Source: Ralstonia sp. A12
GTDB lineage: Bacteria > Pseudomonadota > Gammaproteobacteria > Burkholderiales > Burkholderiaceae
Length of the DNA: 52,787 nucleotides
Reading direction: 5' to 3'
Assembly (NCBI RefSeq): GCF_000801955.1
Contig: NZ_JSZO01000037.1
Coordinates: 1-52,787, forward strand
The position numbers were made by a program, and so were the translations under genes. Positions 18,255-28,296 of this stretch are shown here, piece by piece. The notes under the pieces are model-generated. The model made no database searches. It had not been told where the DNA came from and worked only from the letters and a program-made list of their open reading frames with translations. How positions within the stretch are numbered: the first letter of the stretch is position 1; the number at the start of each line of letters is the position of its first letter.

Positions 18255-19319
18255 TTATTGCACCACTTGCGCCAGCTTGCCGCTCGCGTAGTCAGCAGCG
18301 ATGACCGACAGGCCGATCGGCTTGATCTTGCCGGCCTGGCCTTCGCAGCCGAACTCGATGTAGCGCGCCTTGCAGACTTGCTTGGCAGCTTCGCGGGCGG
18401 GTTTGAGCCATTCGCGGGCATCGAACTTGTCCGGGTTTTCGGCCAGGAACTTGCGCACCGCGCCGGTCATCGCCAGGCGGATGTCGGTGTCGATGTTGAT
18501 CTTGCGCACGCCGTACTTGATGGCTTCCTGGATCTCTTCGACCGGCACGCCGTAGGTTTCCTTCATCTTGCCGCCGTACTGGTTAATGATGGCCAGCAGC
18601 TCTTGCGGCACGGAGGACGAGCCATGCATCACCAGGTGGGTGTTCGGGATGCGCGCGTGGATTTCCTTCACGCGGCTGATCGCCAGGATGTCGCCGGTGG
18701 GCTTGCGCGAGAACTTGTAGGCGCCGTGGCTGGTGCCGATGGCGATGGCCAGGGCGTCGAGCTGGGTGGCCTTGACGAACTGGGCAGCCTCTTCCGGGTC
18801 CGTCAGCAGGGCCGAGTGGTCGAGCTTGCCCTCAGCGCCGTGGCCGTCTTCCTCGCCGGCCATGCCGGTTTCCAGCGAGCCCAGGCAGCCGAGTTCGCCT
18901 TCCACGGTCACGCCAACCTTGTGTGCCATCTCGACCACGCGGCGCGTCACGTCGACGTTGTAGTCGAAGTCGGCCGGGGTCTTGCCGTCTTCGCGCAGCG
19001 AGCCGTCCATCATGACCGAGCCGAAGCCCAGATCAATGGCACCCTGGCAGATCGCCGGGCTTTGGCCGTGATCCTGGTGCATGACCAGCGGGATCTCCGG
19101 ATAGGCTTCCACAGCCGCCTGGATCAGGTGCTTGATGAAGGACTCGCCGGCGTACTTGCGGGCGCCTGCGCTGGCCTGCAGGATCACCGGCGCGCCGGTT
19201 TCCTTGGCCGCTTCCATCACGGCCTGGACTTGCTCCAGGTTGTTGACGTTGAACGCCGGCAGGCCGTAGCCGTTTTCAGCGGCGTGGTCCAGCAGTTGGC
19301 GCATGGAAACGAGTGGCAT
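18255..19319 (-). CDS. fba: Class II fructose-bisphosphate aldolase
   Basis: Fba catalyses the zinc-dependent reversible cleavage of fructose 1,6-bisphosphate. The 354-residue protein belongs to the Calvin-cycle subtype of class II aldolases. Visible elements are [17 protein letters not shown], the metal/active-site [26 protein letters not shown], the second metal region [12 protein letters not shown], and the phosphate-binding HGSSSVPQE and [11 protein letters not shown]. The ribosome site AGGAG precedes the ATG. It is the last of the leftward glycolytic run pgk–pyk–fba and ends in a strong terminator. Confidence 0.96.
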   Translation of the reverse strand: MPLVSMRQLLDHAAENGYGLPAFNVNNLEQVQAVMEAAKETGAPVILQASAGARKYAGESFIKHLIQAAVEAYPEIPLVMHQDHGQSPAICQGAIDLGFGSVMMDGSLREDGKTPADFDYNVDVTRRVVEMAHKVGVTVEGELGCLGSLETGMAGEEDGHGAEGKLDHSALLTDPEEAAQFVKATQLDALAIAIGTSHGAYKFSRKPTGDILAISRVKEIHARIPNTHLVMHGSSSVPQELLAIINQYGGKMKETYGVPVEEIQEAIKYGVRKINIDTDIRLAMTGAVRKFLAENPDKFDAREWLKPAREAAKQVCKARYIEFGCEGQAGKIKPIGLSVIAADYASGKLAQVVQ

Positions 19320-19389
19320 GGTTTTCTCCTATGGGTCGATCTGTATTCGGTTCTCAGGAACGCCCTAGCAAGCGGCATTCCCTCGGGCG

Positions 19390-20829
19390 TCAGTGCATGC
19401 CGACGCGGACAATCTTGAGTGTGTTGGTGCCGCCCGGCTGCCCCATCGGCTCGCCGACGGTCAGCACGATGAAGTCGCCGCGCTGTACGACGCCGCGCGC
19501 GACCAGCAGCTCTTCCGCCTGGTGCAGTGCCTCGTCGCGGTCGTTGCTGGTGGCCATCGGCAGCGCCTGCACGTTGCGGTACAGCGCCATCTTGCGTTGC
19601 GAGCCCACGTTGGGCGTCATCGCATAAATCGGCACGTTGATGCCGTGGCGGCTCATCCACAGCGCGGTGGCGCCGGAATCGGTCAGTGCGGCAATCGCCT
19701 TCACTTGTAAATGGTAGGCCGTGAACAGCGCCCCCATGGCGATCGATTGGTCGATACGGCTGAAGGTCTGTTCCAGGAAATCGGTATCCAGGTGCACCGG
19801 CTGCGACTTCTCGGCTTCCACGCAGATGGCTGCCATGGCTTCGATGGTCTCGACCGGGTAGCGGCCAGCGGCGGTCTCGGCGGAGAGCATCACGGCATCG
19901 GTGCCATCCAGCACGGCGTTGGCGACGTCCGACACCTCGGCGCGCGTCGGCACCGGGTTCACGATCATCGACTCCATCATCTGCGTGGCGGTGATGGTCA
20001 GCTTGTTGGCTTCACGCGCCAGCTTGATCATGCGCTTCTGCAGCGCCGGCACGGCTGCGTTGCCGACTTCCACGGCCAAGTCACCGCGGGCAACCATGAT
20101 GCCGTCGGACGCGGCCAGGATCTCTTCGAGCACGCCCGGGCGGATGGCCTCGGCGCGTTCGATCTTGGCGATCATGCGCGGCTTGTGGTTGTGCGGCTGC
20201 CCCGCCACCACCGCCAGTTGGCGCGCCATTTCCATGTCGGTGGCGTTCTTGGGGAAGCTGACCGCGACGTAGTCGGCGCCCAGCGCCATCGCGGTCTTGA
20301 TGTCTTCCATGTCCTTGGCGGTGAGCGCCGGGGCCGACAGCCCGCCGCCTTGGCGGTTGATGCCCTTGTTGTTGGACAAGTCACCGCCGATCTTGACGAT
20401 GGTTTCGATCTCTTCACCCACCACGCGCTCGACCTGCAGCACGATCAGGCCGTCGTTGAGCAGCAGCAAGTCGCCAGGGCCGACGTCGCGCGGCAGTTCC
20501 TTGTAGTCGAGGCCGACGCGCTCCTGGTTGCCCAGTTCGCAGCGGGCGTCCAGCGTAAAGCGGTCGCCCGGCTCCAGCGTGATCTTGCCGTTCTCGAACT
20601 TGCCCACACGAATTTTCGGGCCTTGCAGGTCGGCCATGATGGCGACCTCGCGACCCACCGAGCGCGCCACCTCACGCACGAGCTGCGCGCGATCGATGTG
20701 ATCCTGCGCCGTGCCGTGCGAGAAGTTCAACCGCACCACGTCCACCCCGGCAGCGATCATGCGGGTCAGGACTTCCTGCGTGCTCGATGCAGGGCCGAGC
20801 GTTGCGACGATCTTGGTAGCGCGGGTCAT
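19390..20829 (-). CDS. pyk: Pyruvate kinase
   Basis: Pyk converts phosphoenolpyruvate and ADP to pyruvate and ATP. It has 479 residues and starts with the family opening TRATKIVATLGPASSTQEVL. Other motifs are VVRLNFSHG, IMADLQGPKIRVG, the active-site lysine region MIAKIERAEAI, MVARGDLAVEVG, ATQMMESMI and the C-terminal allosteric domain. It sits between pgk and fba with about 50–70 bases on either side, fitting one glycolytic/gluconeogenic transcript. Confidence 0.96.
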   Translation of the reverse strand: MTRATKIVATLGPASSTQEVLTRMIAAGVDVVRLNFSHGTAQDHIDRAQLVREVARSVGREVAIMADLQGPKIRVGKFENGKITLEPGDRFTLDARCELGNQERVGLDYKELPRDVGPGDLLLLNDGLIVLQVERVVGEEIETIVKIGGDLSNNKGINRQGGGLSAPALTAKDMEDIKTAMALGADYVAVSFPKNATDMEMARQLAVVAGQPHNHKPRMIAKIERAEAIRPGVLEEILAASDGIMVARGDLAVEVGNAAVPALQKRMIKLAREANKLTITATQMMESMIVNPVPTRAEVSDVANAVLDGTDAVMLSAETAAGRYPVETIEAMAAICVEAEKSQPVHLDTDFLEQTFSRIDQSIAMGALFTAYHLQVKAIAALTDSGATALWMSRHGINVPIYAMTPNVGSQRKMALYRNVQALPMATSNDRDEALHQAEELLVARGVVQRGDFIVLTVGEPMGQPGGTNTLKIVRVGMH

Positions 20830-20876
20830 GGGCGGTGTCTCGTTGGTGTTGTGGGGCGATGCGGGATGAAGCGTAA

Positions 20877-22088
20877 TCAGGCCGTTGCTGCCTGATTCTG
20901 TGCGCGCTGCTCCAGGATTTCCACAGCTGGCAGCGTCTTGCCTTCCAGGAACTCCAGGAATGCGCCGCCGCCAGTGGAGATGTAGCCCACCTTATCGGCG
21001 ATGTTGTACTTGGCAATGGCAGCCAGCGTGTCGCCGCCACCTGCGATCGAGAAGCCCGACGAAGCGGCGATGGCTTCGGCCAGCACCTTGGTGCCGTTGC
21101 CGAACTGGTCGAACTCGAACACGCCGACCGGGCCGTTCCACACGATGGTGCCGGCAGCCTTCAGCTGGTCAGCCAGTTGGGCAGCCGTCTTCGGGCCGAT
21201 GTCGAGAATCATGTCGTCGTCCGCCACGTCCTTCACATCCTTGACGGTGGCGGCAGCGGTGGCGCTGAATTCCTTGGCGCAGACCACATCCACGGGAATG
21301 GGCACCGAGGCGCCGCGTGCAGCCAGCATGTCGATGATGGCTTTGGCGTCACCCACCAGATCAGCCTCCGCCAGCGATTTGCCGATCTTCAGGCCGGCGG
21401 CCAGCATGAACGTGTTGGCAATGCCGCCGCCAACGATCAGGTTGTCCACCTTGTCGGCCAGCGATTTCAGGATGGTCAGCTTGGTCGACACCTTCGAGCC
21501 CGCCACGATGGCAACCAGCGGGCGCTTCGGCGCGCCCAGGGCCTTGCCCAGCGCATCCAGCTCCGCGCCCAGCAGGGGGCCAGCGCACGCTACGGGTGCG
21601 AACTTGGCGATGCCGTGGGTGGTGGCTTCCGCGCGGTGGGCGGTGCCGAACGCGTCGTTGACGTAGATGTCGCACAGCTTGGCCATCTTCTGGGCCAGTT
21701 CGTCGCTGTTCTTCTTCTCGCCCTTGTTCACGCGGCAGTTTTCCAGCAGCACGACCTGGCCGGGCGCGACTTCCACACCGTCGACCCAGTTTTGCACCAG
21801 CTTCACGTCACGGCTCAGCAGTTCGGACAGGCGCTTGGCAACCGGTGCCAGCGAGTCTTCCGGCTTGAATTCGCCTTCAGTCGGGCGGCCCAGGTGCGAC
21901 GTGACCATCACGGCAGCGCCGGCGCCCAGCGCAGCCTCGATGGCCGGCACGGAGGCGCGGATGCGCGTGTCTTCGGTGATGTTGCCCGCGTCGTCTTGCG
22001 GCACGTTGAGGTCGGCGCGGATAAAGACGCGCTTGCCGGCAAGCTTGCCTTCGGAGATGAGATCGGACAGACGCAGAACGTGAGGCAT
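20877..22088 (-). CDS. pgk: Phosphoglycerate kinase
   Basis: Pgk transfers phosphate between 1,3-bisphosphoglycerate and ADP. The 403-residue protein shows the signature [26 protein letters not shown], the helix region [27 protein letters not shown], and the C-terminal nucleotide part [17 protein letters not shown] and [12 protein letters not shown]. It heads the pgk–pyk–fba run. The 180-bp upstream gap is shared with the divergent M66 protease. Confidence 0.97.
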   Translation of the reverse strand: MPHVLRLSDLISEGKLAGKRVFIRADLNVPQDDAGNITEDTRIRASVPAIEAALGAGAAVMVTSHLGRPTEGEFKPEDSLAPVAKRLSELLSRDVKLVQNWVDGVEVAPGQVVLLENCRVNKGEKKNSDELAQKMAKLCDIYVNDAFGTAHRAEATTHGIAKFAPVACAGPLLGAELDALGKALGAPKRPLVAIVAGSKVSTKLTILKSLADKVDNLIVGGGIANTFMLAAGLKIGKSLAEADLVGDAKAIIDMLAARGASVPIPVDVVCAKEFSATAAATVKDVKDVADDDMILDIGPKTAAQLADQLKAAGTIVWNGPVGVFEFDQFGNGTKVLAEAIAASSGFSIAGGGDTLAAIAKYNIADKVGYISTGGGAFLEFLEGKTLPAVEILEQRAQNQAATA

Positions 22089-22268
22089 GGCAGCAACAGT
22101 TGGAATCGCGGAAAACGACGATTTTACCTGATCGCCCTTGCACCTCTGCCGTAAAACGGACGAACGAACCGACGAATCCCCTGGTTAGGGGAGCGCACCT
22201 AGCTCCACAATTCTCCACAAAGCTAGAATGTGCGCGCCAATAAACATAAATACGTCGGGAGTTTCACC

Positions 22269-24164
22269 ATGAGCCAAGCGCCAATCCTGGGCCGCGCCAC
22301 GCTGGCGGCCGCCTTGACCACTCTCCTGCTGACCGCTTGCGGCGGCGGTGACGGTGCCTCCACAGGCACCACGACCAGCACCCAACCGGACGGCGGATCG
22401 ACCGGCACCCCAACTTCGCCCACCACGCCAGCAGCAGGCCCGCTGGCGCTGAACAAGCTGGAGTTCGCGCAGACGCACGTGCTGCCCGAGGGCGGCCTGA
22501 CCTGGACGCTGCCCAACACCACCGGCACGCTGCAGCTCACCGGCAACCGCGCGGCGCTGGCGCTGGTGTCGATCGGCCAGGTGGATGTGCAGCAGCCGAA
22601 GCTGGAAGCCTGGCGCAACGGGGCACTGGTCGGCAGCCTGGTGCTGAATGCGCCCTCGGCCTTGCCGCCCACCGAATCCAACGGCCGCCCGTATGCCACC
22701 GACCGCTGGAGCGTGACCGTGCCCGCGGCGTGGATGGTGCCCGGCACGTCGTTCCGCGTATCGGCAGCCAACTACACCGCCAGCACCGGCCACACGCCCA
22801 GCTTCGGTACCAATGCCGACATTACGTTGCGTGTGCTGCCGTTCTACCTGTTCGGTGCGAACGATTCGAATACGACGCCGCTGTCGACCGTCAAGGCGCC
22901 GGACGCCGTGACGCAGCAGGAGATTTTCGCCAAGTGGCCGGTCTCGGCACTGACGGCCGCCAACCACCCGATCGGGCGTGTGTCGTGGCCGAGCATGGTG
23001 ATTGCGCCACGTGCGGACAGCGCCAACGTGGCGCAGTCGGCCTATGTGGTCACGGCCATGAGCCAGCAGAAGGAGGGCTACGCGGTGATGAGTTCGGTGC
23101 TCAGCCTGATCCAGAGCTTGCGCAACGCCAACGGCGAAGGCCCGACCAACAACCAGTACTACGCGCCGATCCTGCCGGTCGACCCGGTGACGAACAAGCC
23201 GGTGTTTCTTGGCGGCGGCTTGGGCGGCGGCAATGCGGGCGTGGGCGACCAGAACTACACCGGTGTCTTCATCCACGAGCAAGGCCACGCGTTCGGCCTA
23301 CCGCACGCGGGCGATGCCTACACCGCCGGCACGTATCCGTACGCGGGCGGCAGCCTGACAGGCTCGGTGTGGGGTTATGACCCGAACAAGAACCAGTTCC
23401 TGGACATCCGCGTGCCGACCACGGCCAGCAGCTACGCCAATTGCGCGAGCGGTCATCAGAGCGACTCCGCCGGCCGCTGCATCAAGCAAGACCCGATGCA
23501 GGGCGGCGCGGGCGATCAATCGCCCGGCTACAAGTTCGCGACGTTCTCGGATTTCAATACGGGGAAGATGCAGGCCTGGCTGCAGGGCCGCATCCTGGTC
23601 GACGCGGCCTCACCCACCGGCTACAGCCAGTGGAATGCCACCACACAGGCGCGCGTGACCTACACGCCCGCAACCACCAGCAACGGCCTGTACGGCATCA
23701 ACCAGAACCTGCCGACGCAGACCAACGTGCCGGTGTACGCCATCGCCATCACGCTCAGCCGTGCGGGCACGGCGGGTGTCTCGCAGATCTATCCGCCGCT
23801 GCCGTTCACCGGCAACCTGATCCAGACGTTTGACCCGACCAACGCTGCGGACCGCGCCGCCATCGTGCCCAACACCGGCACGTATGCGTGGTACTGCCAC
23901 GCCAGCGGCTGCGATTACACCGTGCGCGTGACCTACGCCGACGGCTCGCAGATCACGCGGGTGCTGCAAGGCGGTTTCCGCCCGTGGTTCAGCCCGACCG
24001 GCACACCAGCCACCAGCACAACGGACCCGACCAGCGGTGACAGCTTCAAGCTGTGGACGATCAACGTGCCCGGCGACAAGGCCATCACCAAGGTGGAACT
24101 GCTCGATACGCCGATGGCGTGGAACGGCTTGCCCGCCACGCCGACCGTGCTACTTAGCCGGTAA
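22269..24164 (+). CDS. M66-type zinc metalloprotease lipoprotein
   Basis: This is a 631-residue secreted, lipid-anchored metallopeptidase related to StcE/M66. The leader ends in [10 protein letters not shown], a lipobox, followed by a Ser/Thr/Pro/Gly linker. The extended zinc motif is [15 protein letters not shown]336, E337, H340 and H346 match HExxHxxGxxH plus the GD of M66 enzymes, which in StcE cut mucin-type glycoproteins. Downstream there are conserved tryptophans (GSVWGYD) and a paired-cysteine segment [15 protein letters not shown]. The ATG at 22269 has GGGAG about 7 bases before it. Its stop overlaps the end of the convergent rarD gene by 15 bp. Family assignment is good; the substrate is unknown. 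Confidence 0.85.
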   Translation: MSQAPILGRATLAAALTTLLLTACGGGDGASTGTTTSTQPDGGSTGTPTSPTTPAAGPLALNKLEFAQTHVLPEGGLTWTLPNTTGTLQLTGNRAALALVSIGQVDVQQPKLEAWRNGALVGSLVLNAPSALPPTESNGRPYATDRWSVTVPAAWMVPGTSFRVSAANYTASTGHTPSFGTNADITLRVLPFYLFGANDSNTTPLSTVKAPDAVTQQEIFAKWPVSALTAANHPIGRVSWPSMVIAPRADSANVAQSAYVVTAMSQQKEGYAVMSSVLSLIQSLRNANGEGPTNNQYYAPILPVDPVTNKPVFLGGGLGGGNAGVGDQNYTGVFIHEQGHAFGLPHAGDAYTAGTYPYAGGSLTGSVWGYDPNKNQFLDIRVPTTASSYANCASGHQSDSAGRCIKQDPMQGGAGDQSPGYKFATFSDFNTGKMQAWLQGRILVDAASPTGYSQWNATTQARVTYTPATTSNGLYGINQNLPTQTNVPVYAIAITLSRAGTAGVSQIYPPLPFTGNLIQTFDPTNAADRAAIVPNTGTYAWYCHASGCDYTVRVTYADGSQITRVLQGGFRPWFSPTGTPATSTTDPTSGDSFKLWTINVPGDKAITKVELLDTPMAWNGLPATPTVLLSR

Positions 24165-25064
24165 CACCTGAGGGCGGCGCTGCAGACGCAGCGCGCTCTC
24201 GGCACTGTAGAGCGCCAGGCCGATCCAGATCAGCGCGTAGCCCGCCACCTTCGGCCCGGCAAACGGCTCGTTGTAGAGCCACACGCCCAGCAGCAGCTGC
24301 AGCGTGGGGCTCACATACTGCAACAGCCCCAGCAGCGACAGCGGAATGCGCTTCGCCCCGGCGCCGAACAGCAGCAGCGGCAACGCCGTCAGCGGGCCGG
24401 CCAGTGCCAGCAGCAGTTGCATGCCGGGTGACGCGGCCAGGAAAGCGTTCTGCTGTTGCGCGGCCAGCCAGCCAAGGTAGGCCAGCGCCAGCGGAAACAG
24501 CAGCAGCGTCTCCAGCGTCAGCCCTTCCAGCGCGCCCAGCGGCGAGGTCTTGCGCAGCAGGCCATAGAACCCAAACGAAAACGCCAGCGCCAGCGCAATC
24601 CACGGCAGCGTGCCGGCCTGCCAGGTCAGCCACGCCACCCCGGCTGCGGCCAGCGCCACCGACACCCACTGCACCGGTCGCAGCCGCTCGCCCAACACCA
24701 GCGCGGCCAGCATCACCACCACCAACGGGTTGATGAAGTAGCCCAGGCTCGCGTCGAGCACGTGGTCATGGTTGACGGCCCAGATGTAGGTCAGCCAGTT
24801 GGCCGCCAGCAATGCGGTGCTGGCGGCGTAGCGCCCCACCACACGCGGCTGCGTGCGCAGCGCCCACAGCCACGCCCAATGCCGCTTGATGAGCAGGATC
24901 ACCACCATCACCGCCAACGACCAGATCACCCGGTGCGACAAGATCTCCACCGGTGACACCGCCTTGAGCAGCTTGAAGTACAGCGGGAACAGGCCCCACA
25001 TCGTGTAGGCCAGAAACGCGAAGATCACGCCGTTGCGCGTGGAAGCAGAGCCCGACACATTCAT
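24150..25064 (-). CDS. rarD: EamA-family transporter RarD
   Basis: This is a ten-helix membrane protein of 304 residues. It opens with the RarD-specific [39 protein letters not shown] and includes [27 protein letters not shown] and [27 protein letters not shown]. The transported molecule is not established for the family. Its ATG overlaps the azlD stop (ATGA), so it is translated as part of the azlC–azlD–rarD operon, which hints at a role in amino-acid or related metabolite export. Confidence 0.92.
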   Translation of the reverse strand: MNVSGSASTRNGVIFAFLAYTMWGLFPLYFKLLKAVSPVEILSHRVIWSLAVMVVILLIKRHWAWLWALRTQPRVVGRYAASTALLAANWLTYIWAVNHDHVLDASLGYFINPLVVVMLAALVLGERLRPVQWVSVALAAAGVAWLTWQAGTLPWIALALAFSFGFYGLLRKTSPLGALEGLTLETLLLFPLALAYLGWLAAQQQNAFLAASPGMQLLLALAGPLTALPLLLFGAGAKRIPLSLLGLLQYVSPTLQLLLGVWLYNEPFAGPKVAGYALIWIGLALYSAESALRLQRRPQVLPAK

Positions 25065-25384
25065 CCCCAAAGACGCAGCACGGTGAACACACCCATGCCG
25101 ACGAAAATCATGCCCAGCATGCGCCGCGTCGCCACGTAGAACGCCGTGGCCGCAACGCCGGCCATCAGGCGCGGGTTGGTCCAGGTCGCATCAAAGTGGC
25201 CGTGGTTCCAGAGCAGGTCGGGCAGCACGATGGCGATCAGTGCGGCGGCCGGCGCAAAGCGCAATGCGTGCTGCAGGCGCATGGGCAGCGTGACCTTGTC
25301 CCCAACGATCAGGAACAGCGAGCGCGTGACGATCGTCACCACCGTCATGCCGGCAATGACCAGCCAGATCTCGAGCGCGCTCAT
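25061..25384 (-). CDS. azlD: AzlD family branched-chain amino acid export subunit
   Basis: This is the small, four-helix partner of AzlC. The 107-residue protein reads SALEIWLVIAGMTVVTIVTRSLFLIVG with the family pattern TRSLF, then ALRFAPAAALIAIVLPDLLW. The ATG at 25384 overlaps the azlC stop in an ATGA, and its own stop overlaps the rarD start in the same way. A longer frame to 25429 is ignored because it overlaps azlC further without a ribosome site. Confidence 0.92.
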   Translation of the reverse strand: MSALEIWLVIAGMTVVTIVTRSLFLIVGDKVTLPMRLQHALRFAPAAALIAIVLPDLLWNHGHFDATWTNPRLMAGVAATAFYVATRRMLGMIFVGMGVFTVLRLWG

Positions 25385-26172
25385 GCGTCGTCTTCCTTCG
25401 GTGCCTGCGCGCCGCGGCGACGCTGCCACTGCAGGCGCGCGGCGGCTTCATCGGCGGCCAGGCCTGCGGCCATCGCACCGGTCACTGCAATCACCAGGCT
25501 CAATCGATACGGCAGCTTGAAGGCAACCAGCGCCAGCACCGCCGCCACGGCCACCGCCATGAGGGTGGCACGGCTACGAATGGTCGACACCATGACAGGA
25601 ATCAACGCGAGCGTCCCGGCCAGCGCCAGGCCCCACGCGTCAGGAAACAGGCTCGCCGCGACGATGCCCAGGATGGATGACACCTGCCAGGCCACGAAGC
25701 TCAGCAGGACCATGCCCCAGTAGTACCCTTCCTTGCCCGCCTCCGGCGCCGCGGACGGATATTGCTGGGTGAACAGCACAAACGGCAGATCGCCGTTGAA
25801 CACGCCCAGGACCACCCGCCGCACAAACGGCAGATGCCCGAAATGCTGTGCAAGCCCCGCGCTAAAGATGATGAAGCGCACATTGACGATGAACGCCGTC
25901 AGCAGCACCGTCCAGATCGGCAACCCCGCGGCCAGCAGCGGCAACACCGCCAGTTGCGACGACCCCGCATAGACAAAGATCGTCATGCCGATCGCCTGCG
26001 GAATGGTCAGCACCGACTTGCTCATCGCTACACCCGTCACCACGCCCCAGGTGAACACCGGCGGCAGCGACGGCATGTACGCCCGGATGCCGGCAACGAA
26101 GCCGGCACGCTCAGCGGGGTCGATGGCCTGCCAGCGGCGTTGCAGCGCAGTGCTCCAGCGAACTAGTGGCAT
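25381..26172 (-). CDS. azlC: AzlC family branched-chain amino acid export protein
   Basis: This is the large subunit of the AzlCD exporter of branched-chain amino acids or analogues. The 263 residues include the family blocks MPSLPPVFTWGVVTGVAM, FVYAGSSQLAVLPLLAAGLP, IVNVRFIIFSAGLAQHF and an acidic C-terminus. AGGGGG precedes the ATG by about six bases. It is the first gene of the operon, behind a TATAAT promoter overlapped by an 18-bp palindrome. Members of this family are often controlled by AsnC/Lrp-type regulators; none is encoded next to it here. Confidence 0.92.
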   Translation of the reverse strand: MPLVRWSTALQRRWQAIDPAERAGFVAGIRAYMPSLPPVFTWGVVTGVAMSKSVLTIPQAIGMTIFVYAGSSQLAVLPLLAAGLPIWTVLLTAFIVNVRFIIFSAGLAQHFGHLPFVRRVVLGVFNGDLPFVLFTQQYPSAAPEAGKEGYYWGMVLLSFVAWQVSSILGIVAASLFPDAWGLALAGTLALIPVMVSTIRSRATLMAVAVAAVLALVAFKLPYRLSLVIAVTGAMAAGLAADEAAARLQWQRRRGAQAPKEDDA

Positions 26173-26287
26173 GACACCCCCTTAAGCGGCGCATTCGTCT
26201 CTTTTTTTTGGTCCGGCCAGAGGCTGCCGGCAGCGCGCGGGCGCGGATGCGTCGGGGGCGACATGGGTGGCTCGTAGGAAACGGACG

Positions 26288-26319
26288 ATTATACTTTTGA
26301 TGTTAAGCGTCCGCTTAAC
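26288..26319 (-). promoter_or_regulatory. azlC promoter with palindromic operator
   Basis: On the minus strand a perfect TATAAT lies at 26288–26293. Just upstream, covering the -35 and spacer, is GTTAAGCG-TC-CGCTTAAC (26302–26319), a perfect 8-bp inverted repeat. The expected leader is about 110 bases. The placement suggests repression. Confidence 0.6.
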
Positions 26320-26510
26320 GTCGATGGGCATGCGCCCTGTCCGGCGCAGCAATTCGTGCCGGGCGCCACGCACTGCAACAATCGGCGTTGGCGCGCCCGC
26401 GCCCACCCCTTACAATTTCGCCTCTTCGTCGAAATTTTCGGCATTTGAATTTGCGGCCCATATCAAGGCGCGGCTGACCCGCTCAGACCGTACCGGCACT
26501 CCTACTCATC
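26320..26510. other. Intergenic remainder between the azl promoter and the CHCC gene
   Basis: This is the right part of a 338-bp divergent gap. I see no gene, terminator or strong repeat in it. It presumably holds the promoter of the rightward genes, possibly in the more AT-rich stretch near 26410–26460. Confidence 0.4.
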
Positions 26511-26708
26511 ATGACCACGCAAACCGCACCCACAATCGAAATCGGCGCAGATGACCTGCCGCTGCACTGCCCGACCGCCAAGACCCCGACCTGGAACTAC
26601 CACCCGCGCGTGTTCCTCGACATCGCCGACACCGGCGAGGTCAAGTGCCCGTACTGCGGCACCGTCTACAAGCTGGCCCCCGGCGTTGAACTGAAGGGCC
26701 ACCATTGA
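26511..26708 (+). CDS. Zinc-finger (CHCC) domain protein
   Basis: This is a 65-residue protein of the zf-CHCC family, related to the NDUFS6-type zinc finger. The four ligands are C20, H31, C46 and C49 (LHCP … WNYHPRVFLD … KCPYCGTVY). Its molecular role in bacteria is not settled. It often lies next to amino-acid aminotransferase or LPS genes. Here it is followed 52 bases later by waaF. Confidence 0.9.
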   Translation: MTTQTAPTIEIGADDLPLHCPTAKTPTWNYHPRVFLDIADTGEVKCPYCGTVYKLAPGVELKGHH

Positions 26709-26760
26709 GCCGTCTTCACACGCTGTACGACGCCGGTCGCAACACTCATCCGGCGAATCG

Positions 26761-27786
26761 ATGATGCGCAAGATCCTCGTCGTCGCCCCCAACTGGATCG
26801 GTGATGCGCTGATGGCGCAGCCGCTGTTTGCGCAGATCAAGGCGCGCCACCCGCGCGCGCAGATCCACGCCATCGCGCCCAAGTGGGTCGCACCGGTGCT
26901 CGCGCGCATGCCCGAGATTGCCCGCGTGCTGCCGACCGACCTCGCGCACGGCAAGCTGCAGCTCGGCAGCCGCACGATGTTCGCCCAGCAGCTCAAGAAC
27001 GAGACGTTCGACGCGGCCTATGTGCTGCCGAACTCGTTCAAGAGCGCGCTGATCCCGTGGCTGGCTGGCATTCCGCTGCGCATCGGTTACAAGGGCGAAT
27101 CGCGCCTGGGCGTGCTGAACGTGCGCTACCCGAACCCGCCCAAGAACGCGCGCCCGCCGATGGTGCAGCATTACGCCGCGCTGGCTTTCAAGCCCGGCGC
27201 CAAGCTGCCCGACGCCCTGCCCGACCCGAAGCTGAACGTTGACGTGCAGCGCGTGGCCGCCACGTCTGCCAAGTTCGACATTCCTGGCAATGCACGCCTG
27301 GTCGCCTTCTGCCCCGGCGCGGAATACGGCCCCGCCAAGCGTTGGCCCGCCGAGCACTTTGCCGAGCTTGCACAGATGCTGCGCCGCTCGTTTCCGTACG
27401 CGCAGATCGTCGCGCTCGGTTCGGGCAAGGACCGCGAGATGGCCAACGCCATCGTCGAACGCGCCCCCTTCGTGCGCAACCTGTGCGGCGAGACCTCGCT
27501 GGACGAGGCCATCGAACTGCTCGCCCGCTCCGAAGCCGCCATCTGCAACGACTCGGGCCTGATGCACGTAACGGCCGCCCTCGGGCGCCCGCAGGTGGCC
27601 GTGTTCGGCTCCAGCGACCCGCGCCACACGCCGCCCCTGTCGCCCGCTGCGAGTATCATGTGGCTCCATCTGGAGTGCAGTCCGTGCTTTGCGCGCGAAT
27701 GCCCGCTGGGCCACCTGCGCTGCCTGCGCGACATCGGCCCCGAGATGGTGTTTCATGAATTGCGCCGGCTGCTGCAGCCGGCTTGA
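26761..27786 (+). CDS. waaF: Lipopolysaccharide heptosyltransferase II
   Basis: WaaF adds the second heptose to the LPS inner core from ADP-heptose at the cytoplasmic face of the inner membrane. The 341-residue glycosyltransferase family 9 protein opens with ILVVAPNWIGDALMAQPLFAQIKARHP. It contains PNSFKSALIPWLAGIPLRIGYKGE and the nucleotide-sugar site FCPGAEYGPAKRWPAEHFAEL, with ICNDSGLMHVTAALG near the end, the usual WaaF pattern. The cysteine-rich stretch ECSPCFARECPLGHLRC is also typical of the family. Two adjacent ATGs are possible starts. Confidence 0.95.
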   Translation: MMRKILVVAPNWIGDALMAQPLFAQIKARHPRAQIHAIAPKWVAPVLARMPEIARVLPTDLAHGKLQLGSRTMFAQQLKNETFDAAYVLPNSFKSALIPWLAGIPLRIGYKGESRLGVLNVRYPNPPKNARPPMVQHYAALAFKPGAKLPDALPDPKLNVDVQRVAATSAKFDIPGNARLVAFCPGAEYGPAKRWPAEHFAELAQMLRRSFPYAQIVALGSGKDREMANAIVERAPFVRNLCGETSLDEAIELLARSEAAICNDSGLMHVTAALGRPQVAVFGSSDPRHTPPLSPAASIMWLHLECSPCFARECPLGHLRCLRDIGPEMVFHELRRLLQPA

Positions 27787-27818
27787 GTCCGCAGTCTTTC
27801 CCTCAACGTCCAGCCGCC

Positions 27819-28259
27819 ATGCCACGATTTGCCCGCCTGTTCGAAGCCGCCGAGGACATCCTCGAAGCCTATCGCGATGCGCTCAAGCGCCGCGATGCCG
27901 ATGGCGCGCTCAGGCTGTGGCTGGATGAGGATTCGGTGAGCTTCATCCTGCCTGACGGCCAGCGCCTGCACGGCCACGAGCAACTGCGCGGCTGCCTCGA
28001 CGCGCTGGTCGAGAAGAACCCGGTCTGGATCGAATGTCTCTCGCAGCAGGTGCATTCGTCGCTGGGCGTGTCGATCTTCGAGGCCACCGAAGCGCTACGC
28101 TTCTCCGCCACCGCTACCGAAGCCGATCTGTACGTGCACACGACCTACGTGCTGATGCAGAACCACGAAGGCTGGCGCATCGCCCACGTGCATTCCAGCC
28201 AGGCCGCGGAAGAACGCGTGGCCGCCTCCATCTCCAGCGCCACACACTCCCTGCACTGA
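27819..28259 (+). CDS. NTF2-like (SnoaL/DUF4440-type) protein
   Basis: This is a small 146-residue cone-fold protein. The pattern is typical of ketosteroid-isomerase-like domains: an N-terminal helix EAAEDILEAYRDALKRRDADGALRLWLDED, SVSFILPDGQRLHGHEQLRG, and a terminal YVLMQNHEGWRIAHVHSSQ. Such proteins bind small hydrophobic molecules, or occasionally catalyse isomerisation, and no specific function is predictable. The ATG at 27819 is used. The frame also has a TTG overlapping the waaF stop. Confidence 0.8.
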   Translation: MPRFARLFEAAEDILEAYRDALKRRDADGALRLWLDEDSVSFILPDGQRLHGHEQLRGCLDALVEKNPVWIECLSQQVHSSLGVSIFEATEALRFSATATEADLYVHTTYVLMQNHEGWRIAHVHSSQAAEERVAASISSATHSLH

Positions 28260-28296
28260 GCCGCGCCACCACCGGCGTGGCAGTTGCATCGTCACG

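Noticed and set aside
19711-20895. 394-codon open frame antisense to pyruvate kinase
   Set aside because: It is a GC-driven shadow with composition typical of a reversed coding strand.
26182-26554. Small open frames on both strands in the azlC upstream gap
   Set aside because: They overlap the azl promoter and operator or the start of the CHCC gene, lack ribosome sites, and their translations are low-complexity basic sequence.
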